In this document: positions 51,399-59,861 of the stretch, one piece after another
Layout of the letters: each line of letters begins with the position of its first letter
Position numbering within the stretch: the stretch's first letter is position 1
DNA from: Streptomyces griseoruber
Lineage (GTDB): Bacteria; Actinomycetota; Actinomycetes; Streptomycetales; Streptomycetaceae
Assembly (NCBI RefSeq): GCF_001514205.1
Contig: NZ_KQ948768.1
Location: 149,604 to 213,603 of the forward strand
Reading direction: 5' to 3'
Length of the DNA stretch: 64,000 nucleotides
The notes under the pieces: generated by a model
What the model saw: only the letters and a program-made list of their open reading frames with translations
What the model was told of the DNA's origin: nothing
Databases searched by the model: none
Translations under genes and position numbers: made by a program

Positions 51399-52589
51399 TC
51401 ACAGACCGGGAGGCACCACAAGTGCCGTTCCCATCCACTGCAGCTCCGGCGGCGCGCCGACGAGCTCATGACCGATGTCCGCCAGCTGACTGCGGCTGAT
51501 CACCGCGTGCTGACAGCCGGAGATGGCGTCGCGGATGACGCGCTGAAGCGTTCCAGCGCGTAGTGCGGTGCCTCCGCCCTTGTTGAACGCCCACAGGGCG
51601 ACATCCCGACAGATGTCGTGCATGTGCACGCTGGCGCCGGCGAGCAGACTGGTCTGCCGACGGCTGAGGGGCTCCCCGCCTGCCGCCGAGGCGTCGAACT
51701 CGGCGAAGACTTCGGCCCCGAACGCGCGAGCGGAGCGGTAGGCGAGTTCGAAGTCCGCGTACTCGGTGCGGAAGACCGGGTTGTCCGCGAGCCGGGTCGC
51801 TCCGGGCTTGGGGTCACGGCTCGCGAAGGCGGCGATCTCGTCGAGGAGTCGACGGGTGGTGCCGGACGCCCACGTCTGGCGCCCGAGATGCACCACTGCC
51901 AGCAAGCCGGCGGCGGTGTCGGGGAACAGCGGGACCGCGTGGTGATCCGGAACGAAGTAGTCGGTCACGGTGAAGTCGACGGAGCCGGTGCCGCGGAGCC
52001 CGATCGTGTCCCAGTTGCCCCGGAGGGTGGTCTCCGAGGCCGGTACGAGAAACATGAACGGCGGGCCCGGGACGGGCTGGTCGCCGTCGAAGACCAGGGA
52101 GTTGCACAGCACATAGTCCGCGTTCGGAAGCCCGCTGCAGTACGAGTAGGACGCGGTGAGCCGGTAGCCGCCCTCGACCCGGACCGCACGTCCACTGGGG
52201 TAGGCGGTCGCGGAGAAGTTCGGCACCCCGTCGGCCAGAAGTGATTTCTCGACGGCTTTGTCGAAGAACGCCGTGAGGAAGCCGACGCCCGCGAAGATTC
52301 CTCCCGTCCAGCTGATCGACCCGTCGATGTAGGCGAAGCGTTCGAGGACCTCGGCCGAGTCGCTGGGAGACAACGCCAGGCCACCCAGGTCCTTGCTGAC
52401 ATACATCCAGCTCAGGCCGCTGTCTCGCAGCAGCTCCATCGTGCGTTCCGTGAGCTTGCCTGCGTCGTCACAGGCCGGGCCTTCCGCCTGGAGGTCGTCG
52501 GCCATCGCGTCCAGGGCGGCGAGCAGCCGGTCGCGGCCGGTGGCGGAGTCGGTGCCTGCCACATCGGCCAGGTCGGTAGTGGTGGTCAT
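51399..52589 (-). CDS. acyl-CoA dehydrogenase-fold flavin monooxygenase (class D type)
   Basis: 396 aa. It shows the acyl-CoA dehydrogenase fold without a CoA-dehydrogenase signature: LLRDSGLSWMYVSKDLGGL, VLERFAYIDGSISWTGGI, YRLTASYSYCSGLPNADYVL, GNWDTIGLRGTGSVDFTVTD, and YRSARAFGAEVFAEF. This pattern fits two-component flavin monooxygenases (HpaB C2/DszC/NcnH-like) that use reduced flavin made by a separate reductase, such as the one at 57988-58530. GAGG precedes ATG 52589. Substrate unknown. Confidence 0.8.
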   Translation of the reverse strand: MTTTTDLADVAGTDSATGRDRLLAALDAMADDLQAEGPACDDAGKLTERTMELLRDSGLSWMYVSKDLGGLALSPSDSAEVLERFAYIDGSISWTGGIFAGVGFLTAFFDKAVEKSLLADGVPNFSATAYPSGRAVRVEGGYRLTASYSYCSGLPNADYVLCNSLVFDGDQPVPGPPFMFLVPASETTLRGNWDTIGLRGTGSVDFTVTDYFVPDHHAVPLFPDTAAGLLAVVHLGRQTWASGTTRRLLDEIAAFASRDPKPGATRLADNPVFRTEYADFELAYRSARAFGAEVFAEFDASAAGGEPLSRRQTSLLAGASVHMHDICRDVALWAFNKGGGTALRAGTLQRVIRDAISGCQHAVISRSQLADIGHELVGAPPELQWMGTALVVPPGL

Positions 52590-52686
52590 GGGAACCTCGA
52601 TCCGTGAGAACGGCGCTGTCAGGGGGAGGGCCGCGGGAGCGGTCCTCCTGTGTTCGGCTCGGCCGAACCTTTCTGTGATGCGAGCG

Positions 52687-53574
52687 TTACGAGGGCAGCA
52701 GCACCAACCGCCCCCGCACCCCGCCCTCCGCGAGCCGGGCGTGCGCCTTGGCCGCGTCCTCCAGGGCGTAGGTCCCGGCCACCCGGGGGGTCAGCACCCC
52801 CTCGTCCGCGAGCCGGACCAGCTCGGCCAGGCTCGCCCCGTCGGCGTTCACCTCGATGGCATGGGTCCGCACGCCACGCTCCGCCGGCGGCACCAGGGGC
52901 GGCAGGAGGCCGACGTAGGCGCCGCCGTCCCGCACCCACGCGAGGGCCTTTTCGCCGAGGATCGCCGCGTCGAGGACCGCGTCGACGCTCTTCGGCTCCC
53001 CGCTCGTGACGTGCGCCGCCCCCAGCGACCGTACGAACTCCTCGTCGCCTTCCCGTGCCTGTCCCGTCACCACGAGCCCGCGTCGGGCGGCGAGCTGCAC
53101 GGCGTACGCGCCGACCGCGCCCGCGGCGCCGGTCACCAGGACCGACTGTCCCTCCGTCAACTCCAGGAGGTCCAGGGCCTGGAGCGCGGTCAGCGTGTTC
53201 AGCGGCAGCGTCGCGGCGTGCGCCGAGTCCACCGTCGTGGGCGCCTTCGCGACGGCGTCCGCGGGTACGACGACGTATTCGGCATGGGTGCCCAGCGGCT
53301 TGACCAGGCCGAAGAGGAGCGCGACGACGTTGTCTCCGACCTTCCAGTCACTCTGCCCGCCGACCGCGTCGATCGTCCCGGCGACGTCCCAGCCGAGCCC
53401 TATCTGCTGTCCCTCTCCCCCGTAGACCCCGGACCGCGCCGCGACGTCGCACGGGTTCAGCGCGGCCGCGGCCACCTTGATCCGCACCTCCCCCGCCGCC
53501 GGCTCGGGCACCTCGGTGTCCACGACCTCCACGACCTCGGGTCCGCCGAAGCTGTTCACTACTGCAGCACGCAT
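52687..53574 (-). CDS. zinc-independent alcohol dehydrogenase/quinone reductase (MDR family)
   Basis: 295 aa. Features: VNSFGGPEVVEVVDTEVPEP, AAALNPCDVAARSGVY, GWDVAGTIDAVG, GDNVVALLFGL, SVLVTGAAGAVGAYAVQLA (NADPH loop), and a C-terminal AKAHARLAEGGVRGRLVLLP. It lacks the structural zinc Cys cluster, as in quinone oxidoreductases and enoyl reductases. AGGAG precedes ATG 53574. It follows the LLM gene in the same direction 23 bp apart. Confidence 0.88.
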   Translation of the reverse strand: MRAAVVNSFGGPEVVEVVDTEVPEPAAGEVRIKVAAAALNPCDVAARSGVYGGEGQQIGLGWDVAGTIDAVGGQSDWKVGDNVVALLFGLVKPLGTHAEYVVVPADAVAKAPTTVDSAHAATLPLNTLTALQALDLLELTEGQSVLVTGAAGAVGAYAVQLAARRGLVVTGQAREGDEEFVRSLGAAHVTSGEPKSVDAVLDAAILGEKALAWVRDGGAYVGLLPPLVPPAERGVRTHAIEVNADGASLAELVRLADEGVLTPRVAGTYALEDAAKAHARLAEGGVRGRLVLLPS

Positions 53575-53597
53575 GGCATGTCTCCTGAACTCATTGA

Positions 53598-54656
53598 TCA
53601 CTTGTCTGAAGCGGCGGTGGTTGTGGGGTGCTGCCAGGCCCGGAGTTCGGGCATGACGTGTTCGGCGAACAGGTCCATGGAGTGGCGGACCGCGGCCGTG
53701 TCCATGAACACCTGGCGGAAGGAAAGGGCGAGGTTCGTGTTGCGTGCCGACCGGACCCGCCGGAGCAGTGACTCGGCCACCTGGTCCGGTGTGCCGACGT
53801 GGTAGGGGATCGGTGAGTCGGCGGCCCAGTCGCGCAGGTGGGCGGGTTCGGGCACGTCGAGTCTGCCGCCGGTGAACTCGAGCCCGACCCATTCGTGGCC
53901 GGCGAGGAGCGTGAGCCAGTGGTGGACTCCGCGGGCGGCCTCGGCCCATGCCCGGTCCTCGTCGTCGGCGACGTGCACCATGGACAGGAGCCCTGAGCCG
54001 TGGTCAGCGGGGTTGTGCCCATGGGCGCGCAGCTCGCTGTCGAACAGCTCCATGAGCTGCGGACCGAACGCGGAGGCGCCGGCGACGTTCAGTCCTCGGC
54101 GCGCGACGCGCTTCACTCCTACGGGACCGCTGGCGGCGACCCAGACCGGCAGTCTCTCCTGCAGCGGTTTGGTGGTCATCCGCACGTGGGGGAAGGTGAA
54201 GTACTTGCCTTGGTGGCTGAACTCGTCCTCGGTGAAACACTTGAGGACGATGTCCAGCCCTTCGTAGAGCCGGCCGAAGCGCTCGGCGGCGTCGATGTCG
54301 TAGGAGCGGAACTCCTCGTAGAACGACCCGGCGCCCACGGTGAGTTCGAATCGGCCCCCGGAGAGGAGGTCGAGCACCGCGGCGTCCTCGGCCACCCGGA
54401 GCGGATGGTGGCAGGGCAGCACGGTCACATGGGTGCCGATACGGATCCTGCTGGTCCGTTGCGCCACCGCGGCCAGTACCGGGAACAGTCCGGGCGTCGC
54501 CTGGTCCCAGGCGAAGTGGTGTTCGCCGGCCCAGGCGTGGGTGAATCCGAGTCGCTCGGCGTGGACGACGTCGTCGATGTGGTCCTGGTAGACCTGCCGC
54601 AGGCTGCGCTGCTCCTCGGGGTGACGGCGGATGTTGAACAGGAAACCGACGTCCAT
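53598..54656 (-). CDS. LLM-class flavin-dependent oxidoreductase (luciferase-like)
   Basis: 352 aa. Bacterial luciferase-like pattern: MDVGFLFNIRRHPEEQRSL, GFTHAWAGEHHFAWDQATPG, RIRIGTHVTVLPCHHPLRVAED, LDLLSGGRFELTVGAGSFYEEF, LPVWVAASGPVGVKRVARRG, and VGTPDQVAESLLRR. Members use FMNH2 or F420 for oxygenation or hydride transfer. GGAAGGAG precedes the ATG. It is downstream of the DUF3500 and bicupin genes and probably in their operon. The C-terminal part of a related protein lies at 57639-57968. Confidence 0.88.
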   Translation of the reverse strand: MDVGFLFNIRRHPEEQRSLRQVYQDHIDDVVHAERLGFTHAWAGEHHFAWDQATPGLFPVLAAVAQRTSRIRIGTHVTVLPCHHPLRVAEDAAVLDLLSGGRFELTVGAGSFYEEFRSYDIDAAERFGRLYEGLDIVLKCFTEDEFSHQGKYFTFPHVRMTTKPLQERLPVWVAASGPVGVKRVARRGLNVAGASAFGPQLMELFDSELRAHGHNPADHGSGLLSMVHVADDEDRAWAEAARGVHHWLTLLAGHEWVGLEFTGGRLDVPEPAHLRDWAADSPIPYHVGTPDQVAESLLRRVRSARNTNLALSFRQVFMDTAAVRHSMDLFAEHVMPELRAWQHPTTTAASDK

Positions 54657-54687
54657 GGCGGTTCTCCTTCCGTAACGCGTTACTCCG

Positions 54688-55905
54688 TCACGTGTGCGGG
54701 TGCTGGTGTGCGTAGTGCTGACGCAGCAGGTCCTTGCCGTAGTCGCCGCCGTTGGGGGTGCGCACGATGGTGTGCACGTGGTACGGCTCCGGTTCGTCGT
54801 TGTCGAGGAAGATGCCGGCGTGGTTGTCGTACTCGATCAGCACGACCGGACTGTGCACCCGGTAGTAGAAGGGCGCGCGGGGGTCCCACGTCCCGATCCA
54901 CCCCAGGTGGGTGTCGTCGAGGAAGCGCTCGATCTGGTTGCGGCGGTGCGCGCGAGGCTCTGGGGGCAGGGTCTCCAGATAGGGGTCGGTGAGCGACAGG
55001 AGCAGCTCTCGCTGGCCCGGTGTCAGCCGGTCGCCCGCCAACCCGACGTAGGGGAGCACACGGTTGTCCCGGCCGGCTGCCGCGCGGTGGCGGCCGTCGA
55101 CGATGCCGGACAGCTCGGGGGGAAGGTCTGCGGACAGCATCGAGCCGTACAGCAGCGCCTGGTCGCGCTGCGGCGCGCTCAGGGAGTCCATGAACTCCCG
55201 GGCGCGTTCGCGATGGTCGCCGAACACGGCCTCGCCGCCGAACTCCACGCCGAGGAAGGTCGGTGTGAGCACCAACTGGCCGCCGATGAAGACCGCGTGG
55301 AGATCGATGTGGTGACCCGCCAGCTGCCAGCCCCACGGCTGCCGGAGTGACGGCTCGCCGAACAGGGTGAACCGGTAGCAGTACTCGGTGAGCGTGTCCG
55401 GGTACTTGCCGACCAGCTTGCCCAGGTCGGCGTTGAGACGCATCGCTTCGCGCAGCAGCTCGTAGCCTTCGGGGCTGACGGTGGCTTCGATCACGGACAG
55501 CGCCGCCTCGCGCGCGGGCCGGGGCAACTCCTGCAACAGCAGGCCGTGTTCGGGGAACGTCAGAAACGCGTTGGACCACACCCGCCATTCGGTGGCGTCG
55601 ACCGGCAGCACGGCAATCGCCTGTTGCGCCGCCGTGAGCAGACCCAGATATCCCAGTGCGTTGTGCACCGCCTGCTCGGTCGGGGCACCCTCGTCGGTCA
55701 GGGTGAAGAGGTCGGTCACGGGCTGCCCGTCGGTCGTGATCCCGACGAAGGGCTCGCCGGCGGTCTCCGCCACCGGCGGCAGCTCCGCGTCCCCGACGAG
55801 CTTCATGATCGCCGCCACACCGGGGTCGTCGGAGAAGTCGACCGTGCCCCGTTTCAGCGCCAGTCGCTCCGTGCGCGGCCGGTACCCACCCTGCAGATCG
55901 GTCAT
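54688..55905 (-). CDS. DUF3500 family protein
   Basis: 405 aa, full length. It shares with the 19639-20898 product EPFVGITTDG, the WRVWSN block, TLFGEPSLRQPWGWQLAGHH, FYYRVHSPVVLIEYDNHAG, and the C-terminal YHVHTIVRTPNGGDYG. Function unknown. The ATG overlaps the stop of the bicupin gene by 4 nt and the LLM gene follows 31 bp later, so it is translated together with a cupin dioxygenase-like protein and a flavin oxidoreductase. The His-rich C-terminus could bind metal. Confidence 0.82.
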   Translation of the reverse strand: MTDLQGGYRPRTERLALKRGTVDFSDDPGVAAIMKLVGDAELPPVAETAGEPFVGITTDGQPVTDLFTLTDEGAPTEQAVHNALGYLGLLTAAQQAIAVLPVDATEWRVWSNAFLTFPEHGLLLQELPRPAREAALSVIEATVSPEGYELLREAMRLNADLGKLVGKYPDTLTEYCYRFTLFGEPSLRQPWGWQLAGHHIDLHAVFIGGQLVLTPTFLGVEFGGEAVFGDHRERAREFMDSLSAPQRDQALLYGSMLSADLPPELSGIVDGRHRAAAGRDNRVLPYVGLAGDRLTPGQRELLLSLTDPYLETLPPEPRAHRRNQIERFLDDTHLGWIGTWDPRAPFYYRVHSPVVLIEYDNHAGIFLDNDEPEPYHVHTIVRTPNGGDYGKDLLRQHYAHQHPHT

Positions 55906-56762
55906 GACCGCCCCGCTCCGATCCCCTCGAAGACGGACTGCGGGCCGGTGACATCGTCGCCGTTGGCGCTGAATTCCACACCGCTGTCCCAGGGCTGCGC
56001 CGCCTCCGGCGCGGGTGAGAGAACCGAGATGTGCTTCTCCGTCACCGTGCCCGCGTTGTACTGCCGGTGCGGTACTCCGGCGGGCAGCACCACCAGGGTG
56101 CGGGGGCCGACCACGTGCTTCTCCAGAGCGACCTCGACGGTCAGTTCCCCCTCCAGCACCAGGTAGTACTGGTCGAAGGCATGGATGTGGGTGCCCGGAC
56201 CGGCCCCGCCGGGAGCGACTTCCATGTAGTTGACGACCGTGTGCCGCGCGCCGGTCGCCGGACTGGCCAGCGCCAGCATCTTGAGACCCGGCATCGGTTC
56301 GTCCAGGGCGTCGGGATCGACGCGCCGGGTGTATCCGGGGTGGTCGGTGCGGTGGGAGGCCGGTACGTCCTCGGGAGAGTCCACCATGTACGCCAGCTGG
56401 GCCATCGGCCCGGGAGCGGGGATCAGCATCTCGAAGTGGGTCTCGGCGCCCGGCCCGTCGTTCCAGTTGCGGTGCGCCAGCCCCGCCGGGATGAACACGA
56501 GGGTGCCGGCACTGATGTGCTGGACCTCGTACCCCAGTTGCACGTTCATGGTGCCCTCGACCAGGTAGTACAGCTGGTCGACGTGGTGGTAGTGCAGGCC
56601 GGGGCCGCAACCGCCTTCCTCGATGTGGCTGTTGATCAGGATCGCGCTCTCCAGATGGGAGAGGAACTGCGCGCGGTAGCCGGGGAACCCCGTGTCGATG
56701 GCCTGGTCCGGATCGAAGGGGCGGACGTACTGCATGCGGGTCCGCGGTGTGATGGGCGGCAT
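55902..56762 (-). CDS. bicupin protein (gentisate dioxygenase-like fold)
   Basis: 286 aa with two cupin domains. Each has a metal-binding pattern: LHYHHVDQLYYLVEGTMNV with ISAGTLVFIPAGLAHRNWN in the first, and THIHAFDQYYLVLEGELTV with TLVVLPAGVPHRQYN in the second. The bicupin layout resembles gentisate/1-hydroxy-2-naphthoate dioxygenases and quercetinases, so a ring-cleaving dioxygenase is possible. GCAGGAG precedes the ATG. It overlaps the DUF3500 gene start and follows an isochorismatase-fold gene. Confidence 0.82.
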   Translation of the reverse strand: MPPITPRTRMQYVRPFDPDQAIDTGFPGYRAQFLSHLESAILINSHIEEGGCGPGLHYHHVDQLYYLVEGTMNVQLGYEVQHISAGTLVFIPAGLAHRNWNDGPGAETHFEMLIPAPGPMAQLAYMVDSPEDVPASHRTDHPGYTRRVDPDALDEPMPGLKMLALASPATGARHTVVNYMEVAPGGAGPGTHIHAFDQYYLVLEGELTVEVALEKHVVGPRTLVVLPAGVPHRQYNAGTVTEKHISVLSPAPEAAQPWDSGVEFSANGDDVTGPQSVFEGIGAGRS

Positions 56763-56807
56763 CGGCCTACTCCTGCGTCGTGGTGTGGGTCTCGTGGTGT
56801 GCGCGGC

Positions 56808-57410
56808 TCAGCGGGAGAAGGCGGCCTCGACGTCCTGGGTGGTGACGATCTCGCCCAGCAGCGTGAAGGTGTCCAGAGCGGCTTTGTGCGTCTCGTCGTT
56901 GGCCGCCGAGCACGCGTCGGCGGCGATGAGGGTGCGGTAGCCGTGGTTGACCGCCTCGCGGGCGGTGCCCTGGACGGAGTGGTCGGTGGCGACGCCGGAG
57001 AGGACGACGGTGTCGATGCCCTTGCCGCGCAGGATGCCGTTGAGGTCGGTGCCGTGGAAGCCGGTGAGGCGGGTGTGGGTGATGGTCAACTCGCCGGGCT
57101 CGGGGGTGAGTTCCTCGATGAGATCAGCGCCGCGCGTTCCGTCGAGGAGAGCCTTGCGCTCTTCCACCAGGGCCAGCAGAGGGCAGTTGATGACCAGATC
57201 GGTGTAGCCGGGCCGGAAGGCCGTCCGGATGTGGATCACGGAGGCCCCTGCGGCTCGGGCGGCCCGGGTGAGCAGCTGGTTCTTGGCGATGACCCCGTGC
57301 CGCTGCACGCCCTCGGCGAAGAACGGTCCGAAGGCACCCTCGGGTTTCACGATGTCGTACTGCCAGTGGATGTTGATCACGGCGGTACGGGCTGGTTCGA
57401 ACTCGGTCAT
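56808..57410 (-). CDS. isochorismatase-fold protein with an altered Asp-Lys-Cys triad
   Basis: 200 aa. The fold is clear (RAAGASVIHIRTAFRPGYTD, RLTGFHGTDLNGILRGKG, VVLSGVATDHSVQGTAREA), but all three catalytic positions of cysteine hydrolases look changed: His15 for Asp (NIHWQ), His112 for Lys and Ser145 for Cys. True isochorismatases also have Ser instead of Cys but keep Asp and Lys. It may be a non-hydrolytic relative or use a new triad. GGAGGACAAC lies before ATG 57410. It is first in the minus-strand operon with bicupin, DUF3500 and LLM genes. Confidence 0.82.
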   Translation of the reverse strand: MTEFEPARTAVINIHWQYDIVKPEGAFGPFFAEGVQRHGVIAKNQLLTRAARAAGASVIHIRTAFRPGYTDLVINCPLLALVEERKALLDGTRGADLIEELTPEPGELTITHTRLTGFHGTDLNGILRGKGIDTVVLSGVATDHSVQGTAREAVNHGYRTLIAADACSAANDETHKAALDTFTLLGEIVTTQDVEAAFSR

Positions 57411-57500
57411 GTTGTCCTCCGACTGGCAGGCTCGCGGGCGTCCGGTTGACCGCTGAGCAACCATGTTTCAGATCGCAACACGACAGATCACAGCTGTCAA

Positions 57501-57533
57501 TAGACATGTTTATTTTCAAGTCAGACATGTCTG
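57501..57533. promoter_or_regulatory. paired AGACATGT operator in the divergent control region
   Basis: CAGACATGTCTG (57522-57533) is a perfect palindrome; a second AGACATGTTT lies at 57502-57511, 21 bp away (two helical turns). The region is the only AT-rich stretch between the isochorismatase-fold operon and the plus-strand genes. Confidence 0.65.
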
Positions 57534-57638
57534 TGTTACGTTCACCTTGGCTCTCCAAGGGCGTCACCGGACGGTTCGCGCATGGCCGCGGGTACCGGTG
57601 GTCCGGCGGCGAGAGCCGATCCCAGGAGGTTGTACAGC

Positions 57639-57968
57639 GTGGTGATAACCCCCGGCCCCGTCCCTGATGACTTCACCGAGAACCTCGCCGAGGCCGAGGC
57701 CTGCCGTATCCGATACGGCAGGCCTCGGTCGGTGAATCCGAGTGGATCTCGGCCGCATGCGACGTACACACAGCCCTACCTCTGCGGAACTCCCGCCACT
57801 GTGATCGAGCGGCTCAGGGAGTTCCACCAGGCCGAGATCGGCCGCCCGGACCTGAGTTTCAGCGGGCTGGGGCTCCCGCTCGTATCGAACCGCCGCGACA
57901 TGGAGCTGTTCGCCGCCGAGGTGCTGCCTGCCGTGCGCGCCTTGAGCGACGACGTGGTCCCCGCCTGA
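57639..57968 (+). pseudogene. C-terminal fragment of an LLM flavin oxidoreductase, possibly translated
   Basis: 109 codons from a GTG behind AGGAGG. The last 60 residues (YTQPYLCGTPATVIERLREF, RPDLSFSGLGLPLVSNRRD, FAAEVLPAVRAL) match the C-terminal end of bacterial luciferase-like oxidoreductases. The N-terminal part contains a 35-nt perfect hairpin and unrelated sequence. The TIM-barrel core is missing, so it is probably inactive; it precedes the flavin reductase gene by 19 bp. Confidence 0.6.
57694..57728. repeat. perfect 17-bp-arm palindrome with one-base loop
   Basis: CCGAGGCCTGCCGTATC is followed, after one C, by its exact reverse complement. It lies inside the LLM remnant frame and would form a very strong hairpin in RNA. 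Confidence 0.85.
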
Positions 57969-57987
57969 CCGGAAAAGGACTGCAACA

Positions 57988-58530
57988 ATGGCATGGACAT
58001 CACCACCGGCCTCACCGAGCGGCTCTGCCGGGAGTGGGGCGACCCTGGAAGCCGCCCGTTTCCGCGAGGTCCTCTCCGCGGTGCCCACCAGCGTTGTCGT
58101 GGTGACCGCCCTGGACCGCGGCGAGCCGGTCGGGCTGGCCGTCGGCACCTTCCTCTCGGTGTCGATGAATCCACCACTGGTCGGGTTTCTGCCCGCGGCG
58201 ACGTCGAGCAGCTTCCCGCGGATACGACAGGCCGGCGCCTTCTGCGCGAACGTGCTGACCGTGAACCAGCAGCACGTTTCCCAGGCGTTCGCCACCAGTG
58301 GCGCCGACAAGTTCGCCGGCCTGTCCTGGCGTCCGGCACCGGTGACCGGCTCGCCGGTGCTGGAGGGAGTGGCGGCATGGATCGACTGCCGCATCACGAC
58401 CCTGCACGAGGCCGGGGACCACTTCATCGTCATCGGTGAGGTCGCCGACCTCGATGCCGCACCAGAGGAGACACCTCTGGTGTTCCACCGTCGCCGCTAC
58501 ACGGGCGCCGCCGGGCCGACCGCGGCCTGA
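57988..58530 (+). CDS. flavin reductase (NAD(P)H:flavin oxidoreductase, HpaC-like)
   Basis: 180 aa. Pattern of the flavin reductase-like barrel: FREVLSAVPTSVVVVTALD, VGLAVGTFLSVSMNPPLVGF, PRIRQAGAFCANVLTVNQQ, FAGLSWRPAPVTGSPVLEG, DHFIVIGEVADLD and LVFHRRRY. It supplies FADH2 or FMNH2 to two-component oxygenases, for example the class D monooxygenase at 51399-52589 or the LLM enzymes. AAAAGGA precedes the ATG. Confidence 0.88.
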   Translation: MAWTSPPASPSGSAGSGATLEAARFREVLSAVPTSVVVVTALDRGEPVGLAVGTFLSVSMNPPLVGFLPAATSSSFPRIRQAGAFCANVLTVNQQHVSQAFATSGADKFAGLSWRPAPVTGSPVLEGVAAWIDCRITTLHEAGDHFIVIGEVADLDAAPEETPLVFHRRRYTGAAGPTAA

Positions 58531-58618
58531 ACGCCGTACACCTCGCCGGAATGTTCCGCGGGGTGCACCGGTCGCGGCCGACAGCGCGTCGCGACTCACA
58601 GCGCGAGGAGAAGCGCAG

Positions 58619-58924
58619 ATGTTCGTCCGCATCGCCGATGCCCCCGAACGGACGCTCTCACGGGTGAACTCCGACGACTTCGGGCGGTCCCGCATCGAAG
58701 TCGCCGGCCTCGGCACCGCACGGCTGCTGCCACGAGCGAGGAGCGCGGGCTCCGGAGGACGCCCGACGCGGATCACGTCGGTCTCCGGCCGGCCGCGTTG
58801 CCGCGCTCGCCGGACCCCGCGACGCGCAGTGACGACCAAGCTCGATTCGACGCGGCGCCTCGCGGAATCGAGCGGCTGGACGCCGGACGCGGATCACGTC
58901 CGCGCGCACTGCAAGAGCGCCTGA
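58619..58924 (+). CDS. doubtful short frame, hypothetical
   Basis: 101 codons behind GAGGAG that resembles the ribosome binding site of the next gene. The first 40 residues (MFVRIADAPERTLSRVNSDD) look protein-like, the rest is Arg-rich. A 20-bp direct repeat (GACGCCxGACGCGGATCACG at about 58763 and 58881) lies in the region. It may be a remnant duplicated from the front of a neighbouring gene; no family recognised. Confidence 0.25.
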   Translation: MFVRIADAPERTLSRVNSDDFGRSRIEVAGLGTARLLPRARSAGSGGRPTRITSVSGRPRCRARRTPRRAVTTKLDSTRRLAESSGWTPDADHVRAHCKSA

Positions 58925-58991
58925 TCAGGCCGCGACTCGACGTGACTCGTCCCGCTCGCTTCCGGCCAGGAATCCATGAGGAGAAGCACCG

Positions 58992-59861
58992 ATGAAGCTG
59001 CTCACATACCGCATCGGCGACAAGGTGTCGTTCGGCGTCCTCACGGCCGACGGCGTCATCGACGGCGCCGAGACACTCGGCGGAGAGGCCACCTCGATCC
59101 GAGAGCTCCTGGAACGCGATCTCACGGGGCGACTGGAGCGGCTCAGCGCGGGCCGCGCGGCCACCTACTCGCCGGCCGAGATCGAGTTCCTCCCGCCGGT
59201 CCCGGATCCGGCGAAGATCCTGTGCGTAGGCGTCAACTACGTCGACCACCGCGAGGAGACAGGGCACGTCGACAAGCCCGAACACCCCACCGTCTTCAGC
59301 CGGTTCGCCGACACCCAGGTCGGACACGAACAGCCCGTCGTCCATCCGCCGAACACGAGGCAGCTGGACTACGAGGGAGAGGTCGCGATCGTCATCGGCC
59401 GTCATGTGTCGGTGATCGAGACGGGCGCCGACGCACGGGCGGCGATCGCGGGACTGTCCTGCTACAACGACCTGAGCGCACGGGACTGGCAGTTGCACAA
59501 CAGCCAGTGGCTGCCCGGAAAGAACTTCCACGGCGTCGGTTCCTTCGGTCCCTACCTGGTCACGCTGGACGAGTTCGACGACCTCGGATCGGTACGGCTC
59601 ACCACCCGGGTCAACGGCGAGCTGCGGCAGGACGCCACGCTGGACCAGCTCGTCTTCGACTTCACGGCGATTCTGGGGTACATCACCGGGTTCACCTCCC
59701 TGGCTCCCGGCGACGTGATCGCCACCGGAACACCTGGCGGTGTCGGACTGGCCGCGAAGCCGCCTCGATTCCTCGCCCCCGGCGACGTGACCGAGATCGA
59801 GGTGTCGGGCGTGGGGGTCCTCCGGAACGAAGTCGTGGCGGCACCGGAGGGCGCGCGGTGA
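58992..59861 (+). CDS. fumarylacetoacetate hydrolase (FAA) family protein
   Basis: 289 aa. Complete FAA core: AKILCVGVNYVDHREETG, RQLDYEGEVAIVIGRHV with metal-binding Glu residues, SCYNDLSARDWQ, GKNFHGVGSFGPYLVT, GYITGFTSLAPGDVIATGTP and GGVGLAAKPPRFLAPGD. Likely a hydrolase, hydratase or decarboxylase for a ring-fission product. GAGGAGAAG precedes the ATG. The stop overlaps the acyl-CoA synthetase start (GTGA). This is the fourth FAA-family gene or piece in the window. Confidence 0.9.
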   Translation: MKLLTYRIGDKVSFGVLTADGVIDGAETLGGEATSIRELLERDLTGRLERLSAGRAATYSPAEIEFLPPVPDPAKILCVGVNYVDHREETGHVDKPEHPTVFSRFADTQVGHEQPVVHPPNTRQLDYEGEVAIVIGRHVSVIETGADARAAIAGLSCYNDLSARDWQLHNSQWLPGKNFHGVGSFGPYLVTLDEFDDLGSVRLTTRVNGELRQDATLDQLVFDFTAILGYITGFTSLAPGDVIATGTPGGVGLAAKPPRFLAPGDVTEIEVSGVGVLRNEVVAAPEGAR

